DNA of 64,000 nt from Campylobacteraceae bacterium (GTDB lineage Bacteria; Campylobacterota; Campylobacteria; Campylobacterales; Campylobacteraceae). A model generated the notes under the pieces. The model saw nothing but the letters and a program-made list of their open reading frames with translations. It did not search any database and was not told the DNA's origin. The position numbers and the translations under genes are program-made. The stretch lies in contig JAISGD010000026.1 of the NCBI GenBank assembly GCA_031263195.1, forward strand, positions 1-64,000, in the 5' to 3' direction. How positions within the stretch are numbered: the stretch's first letter is position 1; every line of letters begins with the position of its first letter. Positions 37,873-46,956 of the stretch are shown here, one piece after another.

Positions 37873-38779
37873 TTTTTACACCTTTTTTATTTACAAAGCG
37901 AAGATAGATAGATAGCCCTATGAGTAAAAATGTCACGCCGCCAAGTAGATAAACGGCGTAAACGATGTTGGCGGTTTCGCCTTGAGCGGCAAATTTGAAC
38001 ACAAGCATTAGAGACTCTATGGCTAAAGCGATAACGATAGAACCCAAAAATCGTACCATAGTTTTATGTATACTGCCATTTTCAGGTTTTTTGCTGTGTC
38101 CCAAAACTTCCTCTTCAAAAATGGTTTTCACAAGATCAAATATCGCTAAAGCAAGTGTCAAAAGTATAGTCGCTTTAAACATCTCTTCCATATTTATCGC
38201 CACGAGATTAAAGCCGTTGAGCGAAAACATCTCTATACCGTGAAAAAAGACTACCGCCGATACAAGCAGTAACGCGATGGCGAAAAATGTATAGATAATT
38301 TTGGAAAATATACCAAAAACTCCATCCAATCGATTTATTTTGATGATTTTTAAAATATCTTCAAGCGATATATCTATGCAGATAACATAACATAGTCTTT
38401 TTTTGTCGTCATACAGCGGAAAGCCTGCCGTTACACAAAGGTCATTTGTAAGTACGGATGGATACGGGTCTGTCAAGACACAGCGCTTCTCTTTTACAGC
38501 ACGGTAAAAGTAAGATTTGGAACTTCTGCTAGCTCCTTTGCCAATAGCAAATTGCGGTTCAGGAGAGATATTGTCTGTTATTTGCTCACCTTTTGGGTCA
38601 AGTATGTATAGAGCTTGAAAACTCTCTACCTCATGAGCGATTTTGTTGAGCTGTAAAAGAATGTGCTCTAATTCCGGTTTTGGCATACCATTTTTGATAT
38701 TCCGCGTAAAAAGATAACAAAGATAAGCGCGCGCCTGATAACGTATATCGGAAAATCTTTGAATATCTCTTATAGTCAT
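37856..38779 (-). CDS. Cache (PDC)-sensor-like membrane protein
   Basis: A 307-residue protein. Residues about 30-140 look like a single PAS-like Cache/PDC sensor fold, with ALYILDPKGEQITDNI, SYFYRAVKEKRCVLTDPYPS and VTAGFPLYDDKKRLCYVICIDI. Four hydrophobic segments follow (about 163-183, 200-222, 235-258 and 270-292). There is no HAMP, kinase, GGDEF or methyl-accepting domain, so the output is unknown. It precedes hisH with a 17-base overlap. It may sense a small molecule in the periplasm and be a remnant or lineage-specific receptor. Confidence 0.7.
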   Translation of the reverse strand: MTIRDIQRFSDIRYQARAYLCYLFTRNIKNGMPKPELEHILLQLNKIAHEVESFQALYILDPKGEQITDNISPEPQFAIGKGASRSSKSYFYRAVKEKRCVLTDPYPSVLTNDLCVTAGFPLYDDKKRLCYVICIDISLEDILKIIKINRLDGVFGIFSKIIYTFFAIALLLVSAVVFFHGIEMFSLNGFNLVAINMEEMFKATILLTLALAIFDLVKTIFEEEVLGHSKKPENGSIHKTMVRFLGSIVIALAIESLMLVFKFAAQGETANIVYAVYLLGGVTFLLIGLSIYLRFVNKKGVKNDCSD

Positions 38780-38853
38780 TTTAAGCCTTTTATAAAAAAA
38801 TATAGTATTTTAGCAGTAAATCGTAACATGATGCAAGATTGTCCGATGATTTT

Positions 38854-39675
38854 TTAAGCTTGCAGCTTGCCATGCATATAGTTTGTCGCTTTTACAAAAC
38901 CTTCTATACTGCCGCAGTCAAACCTTATGCCGTCAAATTTATATCCCAGAACTTTACCGTCTTTCGCTTGCATTTTCAAAGCGTCCGTTATTTGAAGTTC
39001 GCCGTTAACACCAGCTTTTATAGAGCGTAAAATATCAAATATATCAGGCGTCAAGATATATCGTCCTATAATCGCCAAATTTGAAGGCGCTTCTTTATTT
39101 GAGGGTTTTTCAACCATATCGGATATTTTTATGATACTGCCGTTTTGCTCTATCGGCTTGACGATACCGTATTTATGTATTTCGGCTTGAGGCACTTCCA
39201 TAACGGCTACAATGGAACATTGATATTTATTGTAAACTTTTGACATCTGTTTTATCACGCCCTCATTATCATTGACACACAAATCGTCGGCAAGTATTAC
39301 CGCAAATGGCTCTTTACCTATCAACGGTTCGCCTTTCAATATTGCGTCCCCAAGTCCTCTCATCTCTTTTTGCCTGATATATGTAAAAACACATGAGTTT
39401 TGAATATGCCTGATCTCTTTTAAAAGAGGCTCTTTGGACGAGCCTTGTATTTGATGTTCAAGTTCATAGCTTATATCAAAATAATCTTCAAGAGCTCTTT
39501 TACCCCGACCTGTTACTATGGCCATATTGCGTATATCCGCTTCCATAGCTTCCTCTACGCCGTAATGTATAAGCGGTTTTGTAATTATTGGCAACATCTC
39601 TTTGGGTAAAGATTTAGTAGCCGGTAAAAATCTTGTTCCGTATCCGGCTGCAGGGAAGAGACATTTTTTAATCAT
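38854..39675 (-). CDS. galU: UTP-glucose-1-phosphate uridylyltransferase
   Basis: Makes UDP-glucose for LPS and other glycans. It shows LFPAAGYGTRFLPATKSLPKE at the N-terminus, VTGRGKRALEDYFD, ILADDLCVN, VEKPSNKEAPSNLAIIGRYI and GYKFDGIRFDCGS. It has 273 residues. It follows rfbB with no spacing and ends the rfbACDB-galU unit. The sugar it provides fits the GT2 (WaaE-like) and GT8 enzymes on the opposite strand. Confidence 0.95.
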   Translation of the reverse strand: MIKKCLFPAAGYGTRFLPATKSLPKEMLPIITKPLIHYGVEEAMEADIRNMAIVTGRGKRALEDYFDISYELEHQIQGSSKEPLLKEIRHIQNSCVFTYIRQKEMRGLGDAILKGEPLIGKEPFAVILADDLCVNDNEGVIKQMSKVYNKYQCSIVAVMEVPQAEIHKYGIVKPIEQNGSIIKISDMVEKPSNKEAPSNLAIIGRYILTPDIFDILRSIKAGVNGELQITDALKMQAKDGKVLGYKFDGIRFDCGSIEGFVKATNYMHGKLQA

Positions 39676-40692
39676 TTATTGTCCTTGATAGTTTTTTAAA
39701 TACCATTTTACTGTTTTTTCCATACCGCTTTCAAAGTCTTCAACAGCTCTCCAGTCAAGTTCAGTTTCAATTTTGGAAGCGTCTATCGCATACCGTCTAT
39801 CATGTCCGGCTCTGTCTTCAGTAAAGACTATCTGTTCTTTATAACTTCCTTTGGCTTTGGGATGCTCGCGATCTAATATTTCACAGATTTTATTGACGAT
39901 ATAGTTATTGTCGAGTTCATTTCGTCCGCCTATATTGTAAGTTTGTCCGCTTTTGCCTTTATGAAAAGCGATATCGATTCCAGTGCAGTGGTCTTCAACA
40001 TAAAGCCAATCGCGGATATTTTTACCATCTCCGTAAATACTTATATCTTTGCCCTCAAGAGCGCATTTGATGGAATTTGGTATGAGTTTTTCATTATGCT
40101 GTTTAGGACCATAGTTGTTAGAACAATTTGTGATAATTGTATTTAATCCATAAGTATGATGATAGCTTCTGACTAAAAAATCGCTTGCAGCTTTGCTTGC
40201 CGCATATGGAGAGTTTGGTGCGTAAGGCGTACTCTCGCTAAAAAGCCCGTTTTCTCCTAAAGTGCCGTAAACTTCATCTGTTGAAATGTGATGAAATCTG
40301 TACTCTTCATACCCTTTTTTATAGATAAACGGTTTTTCCATCCACGCTTTATACGCGGCGTCCAATAATGTAAAAGTTCCTACGACATTTGTTTGGATGA
40401 AAATTTCAGGATTTTTTATAGAGTTGTCAACATGGCTTTCTGCCGCTAAATGTATTACCCCTGCTATATTGTATGCTGTAAAAAGTTTATCTATCAACTT
40501 TCTATCCTCTATGCGCCCTTTTACAAATATATGTCTTTTGCTGTTTTTTATCTCTTCAAGATTTTGCAAACTGCCCGCGTACGTAAGAGCGTCTAAATTG
40601 ATAACACGATACTCTTTGTGTCTATTTAAAAAGTAGGGCACAAAATTTGAACCGATAAAACCTGCACACCCCGTGACTAAAATAGTTTTCAA
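39676..40692 (-). CDS. rfbB: dTDP-glucose 4,6-dehydratase
   Basis: Second step of dTDP-L-rhamnose synthesis; an NAD-dependent short-chain dehydrogenase. It shows LVTGCAGFIGSNFV, HLAAESHVDNS, HISTDEVYG (Thr-Asp-Glu), and the Tyr-x3-Lys in YAASKAASD. It is followed by YGPKQHNEKLIPN and DWLYVEDHC. The frame is open from an ATG at 40719, but TTG at 40692 overlaps the rfbD stop (TTGA), has GGGAGTG upstream, and gives the standard N-terminus. Length is 338 residues. Confidence 0.94.
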   Translation of the reverse strand: MKTILVTGCAGFIGSNFVPYFLNRHKEYRVINLDALTYAGSLQNLEEIKNSKRHIFVKGRIEDRKLIDKLFTAYNIAGVIHLAAESHVDNSIKNPEIFIQTNVVGTFTLLDAAYKAWMEKPFIYKKGYEEYRFHHISTDEVYGTLGENGLFSESTPYAPNSPYAASKAASDFLVRSYHHTYGLNTIITNCSNNYGPKQHNEKLIPNSIKCALEGKDISIYGDGKNIRDWLYVEDHCTGIDIAFHKGKSGQTYNIGGRNELDNNYIVNKICEILDREHPKAKGSYKEQIVFTEDRAGHDRRYAIDASKIETELDWRAVEDFESGMEKTVKWYLKNYQGQ

Positions 40693-41552
40693 ATTTTCAC
40701 TCCCATTTTTCTCAAACATTTATCGAGGCTCTCTCTCCAGTGAGGGATGTTTATACCGTACTCGCTCTTAATCTTTCTCTTATCGAGCAGGCTGAAAAAC
40801 GGTCTTTGCACTGCTGTTTGATATTCGATTGAGTTTACAGGTTCTATTTTGCACGGTAAATTTGCCTCTTTCATTATCGTCCAAGCGAAGTCATACCAGC
40901 TGGCCGCTCCCTCATTTGAGTAGTGATAAATCTGTGTTTTGTCGTTTTGTATAAGCGGTAAAATCTCCAGAATAGTATGCGCCAAATCTGATGCGTAAGT
41001 AGGCGTTCCTGTCTGGTCGCTTACGACTTTGAGATTTTTTTTTGTTTCGGCTAAATTAAGCATGGTTTTCAAAAAATTTTTGCCAAATTCCGAATATAAC
41101 CATGCTGTGCGAATAATAATAGAGTTTTTAAGGGTACAGTTTATTAGAGCATTTTCTCCCGCTAATTTTGTTTTTCCATAAATAGATAAAGGACTTACTC
41201 TGTCCGTTTCGGTATACGGTTTGTAATGTTTACCGTCAAATACATAATCTGTTGAAATATGCACAAATTTTGCCCCCGCTTCTTTTGCGGCGAGCGCGAG
41301 ATTTAAAACGCCTGTATGATTTACCAGATCAGCCTTTATTTGATTGTTTTCAGCTGCATCTACCGCTGTATAAGCGGCGCAATTTATAACGGTATTTATA
41401 CTATTTTGTTTTAGAAAACAGTTATCAACGCGAGTTATATCAAAAACATTTTGGCTCGCAAATATAAAATTGTAGTTAGGATATACGTTTTTATACTCTT
41501 TGATAGAGCTGCCAAGCTGTCCGTCGGAACCGGTAACTAAAATATTAAGCAT
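40689..41552 (-). CDS. rfbD: dTDP-4-dehydrorhamnose reductase
   Basis: Last step of dTDP-L-rhamnose synthesis. It shows ILVTGSDGQLGSSI, NCAAYTAVDAAE, HISTDYVFDG, and the Tyr-x3-Lys in SIYGKTKLAGE. I chose the ATG at 41552, eight bases into the rfbC 3' end, which gives MLNILVTG; the frame is open seven codons further. Length is 287 residues. It overlaps rfbB at the other end. Confidence 0.94.
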   Translation of the reverse strand: MLNILVTGSDGQLGSSIKEYKNVYPNYNFIFASQNVFDITRVDNCFLKQNSINTVINCAAYTAVDAAENNQIKADLVNHTGVLNLALAAKEAGAKFVHISTDYVFDGKHYKPYTETDRVSPLSIYGKTKLAGENALINCTLKNSIIIRTAWLYSEFGKNFLKTMLNLAETKKNLKVVSDQTGTPTYASDLAHTILEILPLIQNDKTQIYHYSNEGAASWYDFAWTIMKEANLPCKIEPVNSIEYQTAVQRPFFSLLDKRKIKSEYGINIPHWRESLDKCLRKMGVKI

Positions 41553-42126
41553 AGTAGTTGATTTCAAATTCAAATAACTCTTTCGCTTGCGAAAAGTTTG
41601 GCCAATTTAAATCTTTGGATGATAAAATGCGTTTTGCTTTGTCCAATCCCCAATTTATACCGAAATCATCGTAAAATAGACCTCTATCGCACTCTTTTGA
41701 GTAGTAATTATCTACTTTATACGCAAAAACAGCGGTTTTGCTCAATACGGCAAAACCGTGCGCAAAACCTCTGGGGATAAAGAGTTGATGTTTATTTTCG
41801 GAATTTAACATTACGCCTGTAAAAGAGCCGAATGTCGGAGAATTTTTTCTTATATCTACAGCTATGTCCAGTACTTCTCCCTCAATAACACGCACCAATT
41901 TGCTCTGAGCGAACGGCGGAAGCTGATAGTGTAAGCCTCGTAAGACGCCAAAAGAGGAGAGGCTTTCATTATCTTGCACAAAATTTATCTTAAATCCCAA
42001 AAAGTTATCCAGTAAATCTTGTCTGAATGTTTCGACAAAATAGCCCCTCTCATCTTTGTGAACGGTAGGTTTGCATAAAATTACATCTTTTATAGCTAAT
42101 CTCTCAAATTCCATTTCAGTTCTCAT
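41545..42126 (-). CDS. rfbC: dTDP-4-dehydrorhamnose 3,5-epimerase
   Basis: Cupin-fold epimerase of dTDP-rhamnose synthesis. It shows [34 protein letters not shown] (in part), [32 protein letters not shown], and the Tyr in [11 protein letters not shown]. Length is 193 residues from 42126; an internal ATG at 42114 gives a more standard N-terminus and is equally possible. It overlaps rfbA upstream and rfbD downstream. Confidence 0.93.
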   Translation of the reverse strand: MRTEMEFERLAIKDVILCKPTVHKDERGYFVETFRQDLLDNFLGFKINFVQDNESLSSFGVLRGLHYQLPPFAQSKLVRVIEGEVLDIAVDIRKNSPTFGSFTGVMLNSENKHQLFIPRGFAHGFAVLSKTAVFAYKVDNYYSKECDRGLFYDDFGINWGLDKAKRILSSKDLNWPNFSQAKELFEFEINYYA

Positions 42127-42994
42127 TTGCGATAGACATTAGATATGTGCCGTATTGATTTTTCAAAAATGTGTGTGCTAATTTTATGAGTTGCTCTTTA
42201 TCTATAAAACCCATTTTATAAGCTATTTCTTCAATACACGCAACTTTCAATCCCTGACGCTGCTCAATCGTATATATAAAATGTGACGCTTGCAAAAGGC
42301 TTTCGTGTGTACCGGTATCAAGCCACGCATATCCTCTGCCCATAAGTTTGACATTTAAGAGATTTTGGTGCAAATATATCTTGTTGACATCAGTTATTTC
42401 AAGCTCTTTTCGTGCGCTTGGGGTTATGTTTTTGGATATATTTACAACGCTGTTCGGATAAAAATATAGCCCTGAAACAGCATAAGAACTTTTTGGCTTT
42501 TTTGGCTTTTCTTCTATGCTTATTACCTCATTTTTTTCATTAAATTCGACAACGCCGTATCGTTCGGGGTCATTTACATAATAACCGAATATAGTAGCCT
42601 TTTTGTCTTGGTGTAAAGAGTTTACGGCTTCATTAAGTAAATCCGTGAAAGCATGCCCGAAAAAGAGGTTATCACCCAAAATAAGACAAACGTCATCATC
42701 GCCGATAAACTCTTCACCTAAAATAAAAGCTTCGGCTATTCCGTTAGGGCTTGGCTGAATTTTATACTCAAATCTCATGCCAAGTTCAATACCGTCTTTT
42801 AAAAGTTTTTGATAAAGCTGTAGATTTTCAGGGTCGGATATAATCAAAATCTCACGTATTCCCGCCAACATAAGTACGGATAGCGGATAATATATCATAG
42901 GCTTATCATATATGGGGATTAACTGCTTACTGATACCTTTTGTGATAGGGTATAGTCTTGTCCCGTTTCCGCCCGCTAATATAATACCTTTCAT
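42116..42994 (-). CDS. rfbA: Glucose-1-phosphate thymidylyltransferase
   Basis: First step of dTDP-L-rhamnose synthesis, making dTDP-glucose. It shows [65 protein letters not shown] and [16 protein letters not shown] longer open frame exists upstream, but the ATG at 42994 with AGGAG gives the standard 292-residue protein. It is the first gene of the minus-strand rfbACDB-galU unit, divergent from waaC. Confidence 0.96.
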   Translation of the reverse strand: MKGIILAGGNGTRLYPITKGISKQLIPIYDKPMIYYPLSVLMLAGIREILIISDPENLQLYQKLLKDGIELGMRFEYKIQPSPNGIAEAFILGEEFIGDDDVCLILGDNLFFGHAFTDLLNEAVNSLHQDKKATIFGYYVNDPERYGVVEFNEKNEVISIEEKPKKPKSSYAVSGLYFYPNSVVNISKNITPSARKELEITDVNKIYLHQNLLNVKLMGRGYAWLDTGTHESLLQASHFIYTIEQRQGLKVACIEEIAYKMGFIDKEQLIKLAHTFLKNQYGTYLMSIANEN

Positions 42995-43115
42995 AAAGCT
43001 CCTAAATCGTGCTGTTATTTTATTTCTGTTATTGTATAAGAAAATTATCGTCTTAGCAAGCTTTTTTAAGAAGTTTTTGTTAAAATTTGATAATTTAAAC
43101 AGGCGTACGAAATAT
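42995..43115. promoter_or_regulatory. Divergent promoter region between rfbA and waaC
   Basis: This 121-base gap lies between two divergent starts and is AT-rich, so promoters for both the rhamnose/galU unit and the LPS core unit should lie here. No single -10 is clear enough to assign. The rfbA Shine-Dalgarno site is at its left end. Confidence 0.5.
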
Positions 43116-44153
43116 ATGGAATATAAAAATATCTTAATTATCAAAATGAGCTCTTTGGGCGATATTTTGCACACTTTGCCTTTTGCCGCCGCGCTTCGTT
43201 CCCGTTTTAAAGAGGCTAAAATCACATGGCTTGTTCACCCTCAATTTTCAGACTTTTTGCCGCAAAAACCTATAATTGACGAAGTGATATGTTTTGATAA
43301 AGAGGGATTTAAAAAGCTTTCTTTATTGAACAAAATCAAATATTTTTTTAGTATGCGCAAAATGCTTCACTCTAAAAAATTTGATCTTGTTATTGATATG
43401 CAAGGTCTTTTTAAAAGCGCGGTTTTAGCGGCGATAAGCGGCTGTAAAACGCGTATAGGGTATTGCGAGATGAGGGAGTTTAGCGGATTTATCAGTAAGG
43501 CTATATGCGGCGAAAACAAAAATGCTCATGTGATAGAGCGCTATCTTGATGTGGCAAGGTTTTTAGGAGCGAAAGTTGATAAAATTGAGTTTCCGATGCC
43601 AAATTTGGACGAAGCTTTTGAAAGTGCGCAAAAAAAGTTAGGTAAAATAGAAAAAAAATATATAATCATAGCGCCGGCGGCGCGTTGGAAAACAAAAGAG
43701 TGGCTTACTGAGTACTTTGCGAAACTTTGCGATATGCTAATTAAAGACGGCTTACATGTAGTATTGGTAGGCGCCAAAAGCGATAAGCAAAAAAGTCTGG
43801 ATATAATAAACTTAATAACTGAAAATGTAAAAAATATCATAGATTTGACAGGTAAAACGACTTTGAGTGAGCTTGCCGCGCTTATTAAAAACTGCGCTTT
43901 TTTTATAAGCGCGGACACAGGACCTTTGCATTTTGCCGCAGCTTTTAAAAAGCCGCTCATAGCCATGTACGGACCAACGCTTTCAAATCGTACCGGACCT
44001 TACGCAAATGAGAAAGCAAGCGTAATTGTAACGCCTTCATCGTGCGCGGGCTGTCTTAAAAAAAAGTGTTCGAATTGGCATTGCATGAGAGAGATTACCC
44101 CCGAAGTTGTGTATGAGATATTTAAAGAAAAAATCGGACAAATTAATGATTGA
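43116..44153 (+). CDS. waaC: Lipopolysaccharide heptosyltransferase I
   Basis: GT9 enzyme that adds the first L,D-heptose to Kdo of lipid A-core at the inner membrane. It shows [46 protein letters not shown] and [14 protein letters not shown] with YGPT. A C-terminal Cys-rich [17 protein letters not shown] is common in this group. I chose the ATG at 43116 over a longer frame inside the divergent region and rfbA. Length is 345 residues. The stop overlaps the next GT9 gene by eight bases. Confidence 0.93.
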   Translation: MEYKNILIIKMSSLGDILHTLPFAAALRSRFKEAKITWLVHPQFSDFLPQKPIIDEVICFDKEGFKKLSLLNKIKYFFSMRKMLHSKKFDLVIDMQGLFKSAVLAAISGCKTRIGYCEMREFSGFISKAICGENKNAHVIERYLDVARFLGAKVDKIEFPMPNLDEAFESAQKKLGKIEKKYIIIAPAARWKTKEWLTEYFAKLCDMLIKDGLHVVLVGAKSDKQKSLDIINLITENVKNIIDLTGKTTLSELAALIKNCAFFISADTGPLHFAAAFKKPLIAMYGPTLSNRTGPYANEKASVIVTPSSCAGCLKKKCSNWHCMREITPEVVYEIFKEKIGQIND

Positions 44154-45180
44154 GCTTGATAATAAAAAAATTTTAGTAACGTTTTTGATGCATCTTGGCG
44201 ACTTGATATTGGTAACGCCCTTTATCCACGCTCTAAGAAAAGCCGCTCCAAATGCTTATATAGCTATGCTTGTGGACGATAAATTAAAAGATGTGGTTAT
44301 GTTTAATCCTAGTCTTAATCAAGTGATAACTATAGATAAAAAAGGAGATGATAATACTATCCTGGCTCTTATAAAATGCGCGAAAGATTTGAGTTCTCAA
44401 AATTTTGATATGATTATAAATTTACATCCGAACGAGAGATGTTCTTTTATTTGCGCTTTTACGAAAACAACTTTTAGAACGGGGACATCGCATACTATTT
44501 TTAGATGGCGATGGGATAAATATATAAAGCTAAATAGATCTTTACATGCAGCCGACATGTACCTAAATGTGTTAAAAGAGCTTGGGGTTAAAAGTACCGA
44601 TAATAATGGACTTGAGATTTTTCCATCAAACGCTTATTTTAAAGAAGCGGATGATTTTTGGCGTTTAAACGATGTAAAATACGACGATAAACTTGTAGGA
44701 TTTAATATAGGCAGCGCCGTTGTAACAAAGCGTTGGGCGAGCGAGCGATTTGCTAAAGTCGCCGATATATTAGCCGCAGACGGATATAAAATAGTATTTT
44801 TTGGCGGAACTATGGATATTGATATGGTAAGTGAAGCTGTAAATTATATGCGTACTCGCGCCATAATAGCGACCGGAAGTTTCAGCATAGGAGCGTTAGC
44901 CGCGGCAATGAGGCGATGTTCGCTCATTATAACAAACGACAGCGGACCTATGCATGTGGCTATTAGCCAAAAGGTGCCCATTGTTGCTCTGTACGGACCT
45001 TCAAATCCCAAGCTTTACGGACCCTTTACAAAAAACGCTATTATCGTGAAAGCCGACCCTGCGTGTGTTGGTTGTGAAAAAGGTATGAGGCATACATGTA
45101 ACGATTTGCAATGTATGAAAAGACTTACGGTAGAACAGGTAATAAACGCTTGCGAAAAAATGCTTGGAAGGATATTTTGA
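44146..45180 (+). CDS. Glycosyltransferase family 9, heptosyltransferase-like
   Basis: A second GT9 protein of 344 residues: ILVTFLMHLGDLILVTPFIHA, FDMIINLHPNERCSFI, GFNIGSAVVTKRW, and TNDSGPMHVAISQKVPIVAL with YGPSN. The C-terminal ADPACVGCEKGMRHTCN matches WaaF/WaaQ-like family members. It probably adds a second or side-chain heptose to the LPS core, but WaaF versus WaaQ cannot be decided. The ATG at 44146 overlaps waaC, and its stop shares one base with the next start. Confidence 0.85.
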   Translation: MIELDNKKILVTFLMHLGDLILVTPFIHALRKAAPNAYIAMLVDDKLKDVVMFNPSLNQVITIDKKGDDNTILALIKCAKDLSSQNFDMIINLHPNERCSFICAFTKTTFRTGTSHTIFRWRWDKYIKLNRSLHAADMYLNVLKELGVKSTDNNGLEIFPSNAYFKEADDFWRLNDVKYDDKLVGFNIGSAVVTKRWASERFAKVADILAADGYKIVFFGGTMDIDMVSEAVNYMRTRAIIATGSFSIGALAAAMRRCSLIITNDSGPMHVAISQKVPIVALYGPSNPKLYGPFTKNAIIVKADPACVGCEKGMRHTCNDLQCMKRLTVEQVINACEKMLGRIF

Positions 45181-46133
45181 TGAGTATGCCTCTTATATCG
45201 GTTATCGTGCCTGTATATAACGTAGAACAGTATTTGAAAAAGTGTTTGAATTCTATCACAAATCAAACATATAAAAATTTGGAAATTATTTTAGTAGATG
45301 ATGGTTCGCCTGATAATTGCGGAAAAATTTGCGATGAATATGCCGCGAAAGATAAAAGAGTAAGAGTCATACATAAAAATAACGGCGGTTTGAGCGATGC
45401 CAGAAATGCCGGACTTGACATAGCAAGCGGAGAGTATATAGCTTTTGTGGACTCGGACGATTATATAGATTTACAAGCTTACGAAGAATTAATCGATATA
45501 GCATTAAAAGAAGAATCCGATATCGTAATCAGCAGTTTTTATTATGTCAAAAAGAGTGGTATTTTTTTATATGAAAAGAGTTTGAAAGGACTAAATAAAG
45601 AAGAGATTTTATATCAATTTTTGAGCGATAACTATCACAGTTCGGTATGTAATAAATTTTTTAAAGCAGAGTTGTTTGAAAAATTGCGGTTTACGCATAT
45701 AAGATTTGAAGATTTGTTTATAATGCCGTCTTTGATATTGGCGGCTCAGAAAATATCTTTTACTTCAAAGGCATATTATTACTATCTTCATACAAACGAA
45801 ACTTCATTGACATCGTCAAAAGATGCGCGAAATAAATACGGACTGTTTATGGCTTGGGCAGAACACGAGCGTTTAGGGCAATTGCATTGTCATAAAGTTT
45901 GTACGTTAAGCGAATATAGAGCGGTAAGAAGCGCTATCGGAGCGTTAGTTATCAATGTAGTACATTTAAATTTGACACAAAAAGAGATAGATAATTGCAA
46001 AGAGTATTTACAGCAAAAACACAATGCAAAAGTAGGCATGAAATATCGTTTTTTACGGTGGGCGATCGAATACTGCCATTATATTTGCAAATTGTATTGC
46101 AGTTTAACTGTACAACAAAGGGGTAAACAATGA
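45180..46133 (+). CDS. Glycosyltransferase family 2
   Basis: A GT-A fold enzyme of 317 residues: ISVIVPVYNVEQYLKKCLNS, IILVDDGSPDNCGKIC, NNGGLSDARNAGL, and the metal-binding DSDD in AFVDSDDYIDL. The C-terminal part (about 200-317) is less conserved, with YYYLHTNETSLTSS. Donor and acceptor are unknown. It begins on the last base of the GT9 stop (TGATG), and its end overlaps the next GT2 gene by four bases. Confidence 0.88.
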   Translation: MSMPLISVIVPVYNVEQYLKKCLNSITNQTYKNLEIILVDDGSPDNCGKICDEYAAKDKRVRVIHKNNGGLSDARNAGLDIASGEYIAFVDSDDYIDLQAYEELIDIALKEESDIVISSFYYVKKSGIFLYEKSLKGLNKEEILYQFLSDNYHSSVCNKFFKAELFEKLRFTHIRFEDLFIMPSLILAAQKISFTSKAYYYYLHTNETSLTSSKDARNKYGLFMAWAEHERLGQLHCHKVCTLSEYRAVRSAIGALVINVVHLNLTQKEIDNCKEYLQQKHNAKVGMKYRFLRWAIEYCHYICKLYCSLTVQQRGKQ

Positions 46134-46888
46134 CAAATGTTTCCGTATTGATTTTGGCAAAAAATGAAGAGCATAATATAACTGATTGTATCAAAAGCTG
46201 TGACTTTGCTGATGAGATAGTGGTTATTGATGATTTCAGTTTGGATAAAACTGCCCAAATATCACGGGATTTGGGAGCTAAAGTTGTACAGCATGCGATG
46301 AACGGTGATTGGGGTGCTCAGCAAAATTTTGCATTGGAGCAAGCTAAGTATGAATGGATACTGTTTCTTGACGCGGATGAGAGGATCACCAAAGAGTTAG
46401 CCTCTGAAATAGATCTTATGGTAACAAAAGGCGAAAAGAATGCATACTTAGTTCAAAGAAGAAACAGATTTCACTTCAACAAAGTCTCACATGGCGTATT
46501 GCGTCCTGATTTTGTGTGTCGCCTTATGCCAAAAGACGGTGTGCGCGTAGAAGGCTTTGTTCATCCTGCCATTATCACGCCCTATCCGAATAGAAAGATG
46601 AAGAATTTTATGCTTCATTACACTTATGACAATTGGCATCAGTATTTCAATAAAATGAACAATTACTCTACGCTGGCGGCGCAAAAATACATAGCGCAAA
46701 ACAAAAAATGCTATTTTTTTAGAGATGTTATTTTAAGACCGCTTTGGGCGTTTATAAAAGTTTATTTTTTACAGCGCGGATTTTTAGACGGCAAAATGGG
46801 TTGGATATTGTCGGTAAGTCATTACTCTTATACAATGAATAAATATGTAAAACTATATTATTTGTATAAATCAAACGGAAAGCTTTAG
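46130..46888 (+). CDS. Glycosyltransferase family 2, WaaE-like
   Basis: A 252-residue single-domain GT2: VSVLILAKNEEHNITDCI, DEIVVIDDFSLDKTAQIS, DWGAQQNFALEQA, and FLDADERIT as the DxD region. This pattern and size fit the WaaE/KdtX group, which adds beta-1,4-glucose to the first core heptose in several Gram-negatives. GalU at 38.9 kb makes UDP-glucose, the donor expected. Substrate is inferred only from family and context. Confidence 0.85.
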   Translation: MTNVSVLILAKNEEHNITDCIKSCDFADEIVVIDDFSLDKTAQISRDLGAKVVQHAMNGDWGAQQNFALEQAKYEWILFLDADERITKELASEIDLMVTKGEKNAYLVQRRNRFHFNKVSHGVLRPDFVCRLMPKDGVRVEGFVHPAIITPYPNRKMKNFMLHYTYDNWHQYFNKMNNYSTLAAQKYIAQNKKCYFFRDVILRPLWAFIKVYFLQRGFLDGKMGWILSVSHYSYTMNKYVKLYYLYKSNGKL

Positions 46889-46896
46889 GAGTTTTT

Positions 46897-46956
46897 ATGA
46901 AAATAGCAATTTTAGAAAATATTATAATGCTTTATGAGGAGAGATATAAATGTTAA
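46897..46956 (+). CDS. 19-codon upstream frame before the pyruvyl transferase
   Basis: AGGAG, then ATG and 19 codons (MKIAILENIIMLYEERYKC), whose stop overlaps the next ATG by seven bases. The first residues look like the start of a GT4-type glycosyltransferase. It may be a translated leader that couples translation, or the fossil 5' end of a deleted gene. Confidence 0.3.
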   Translation: MKIAILENIIMLYEERYKC

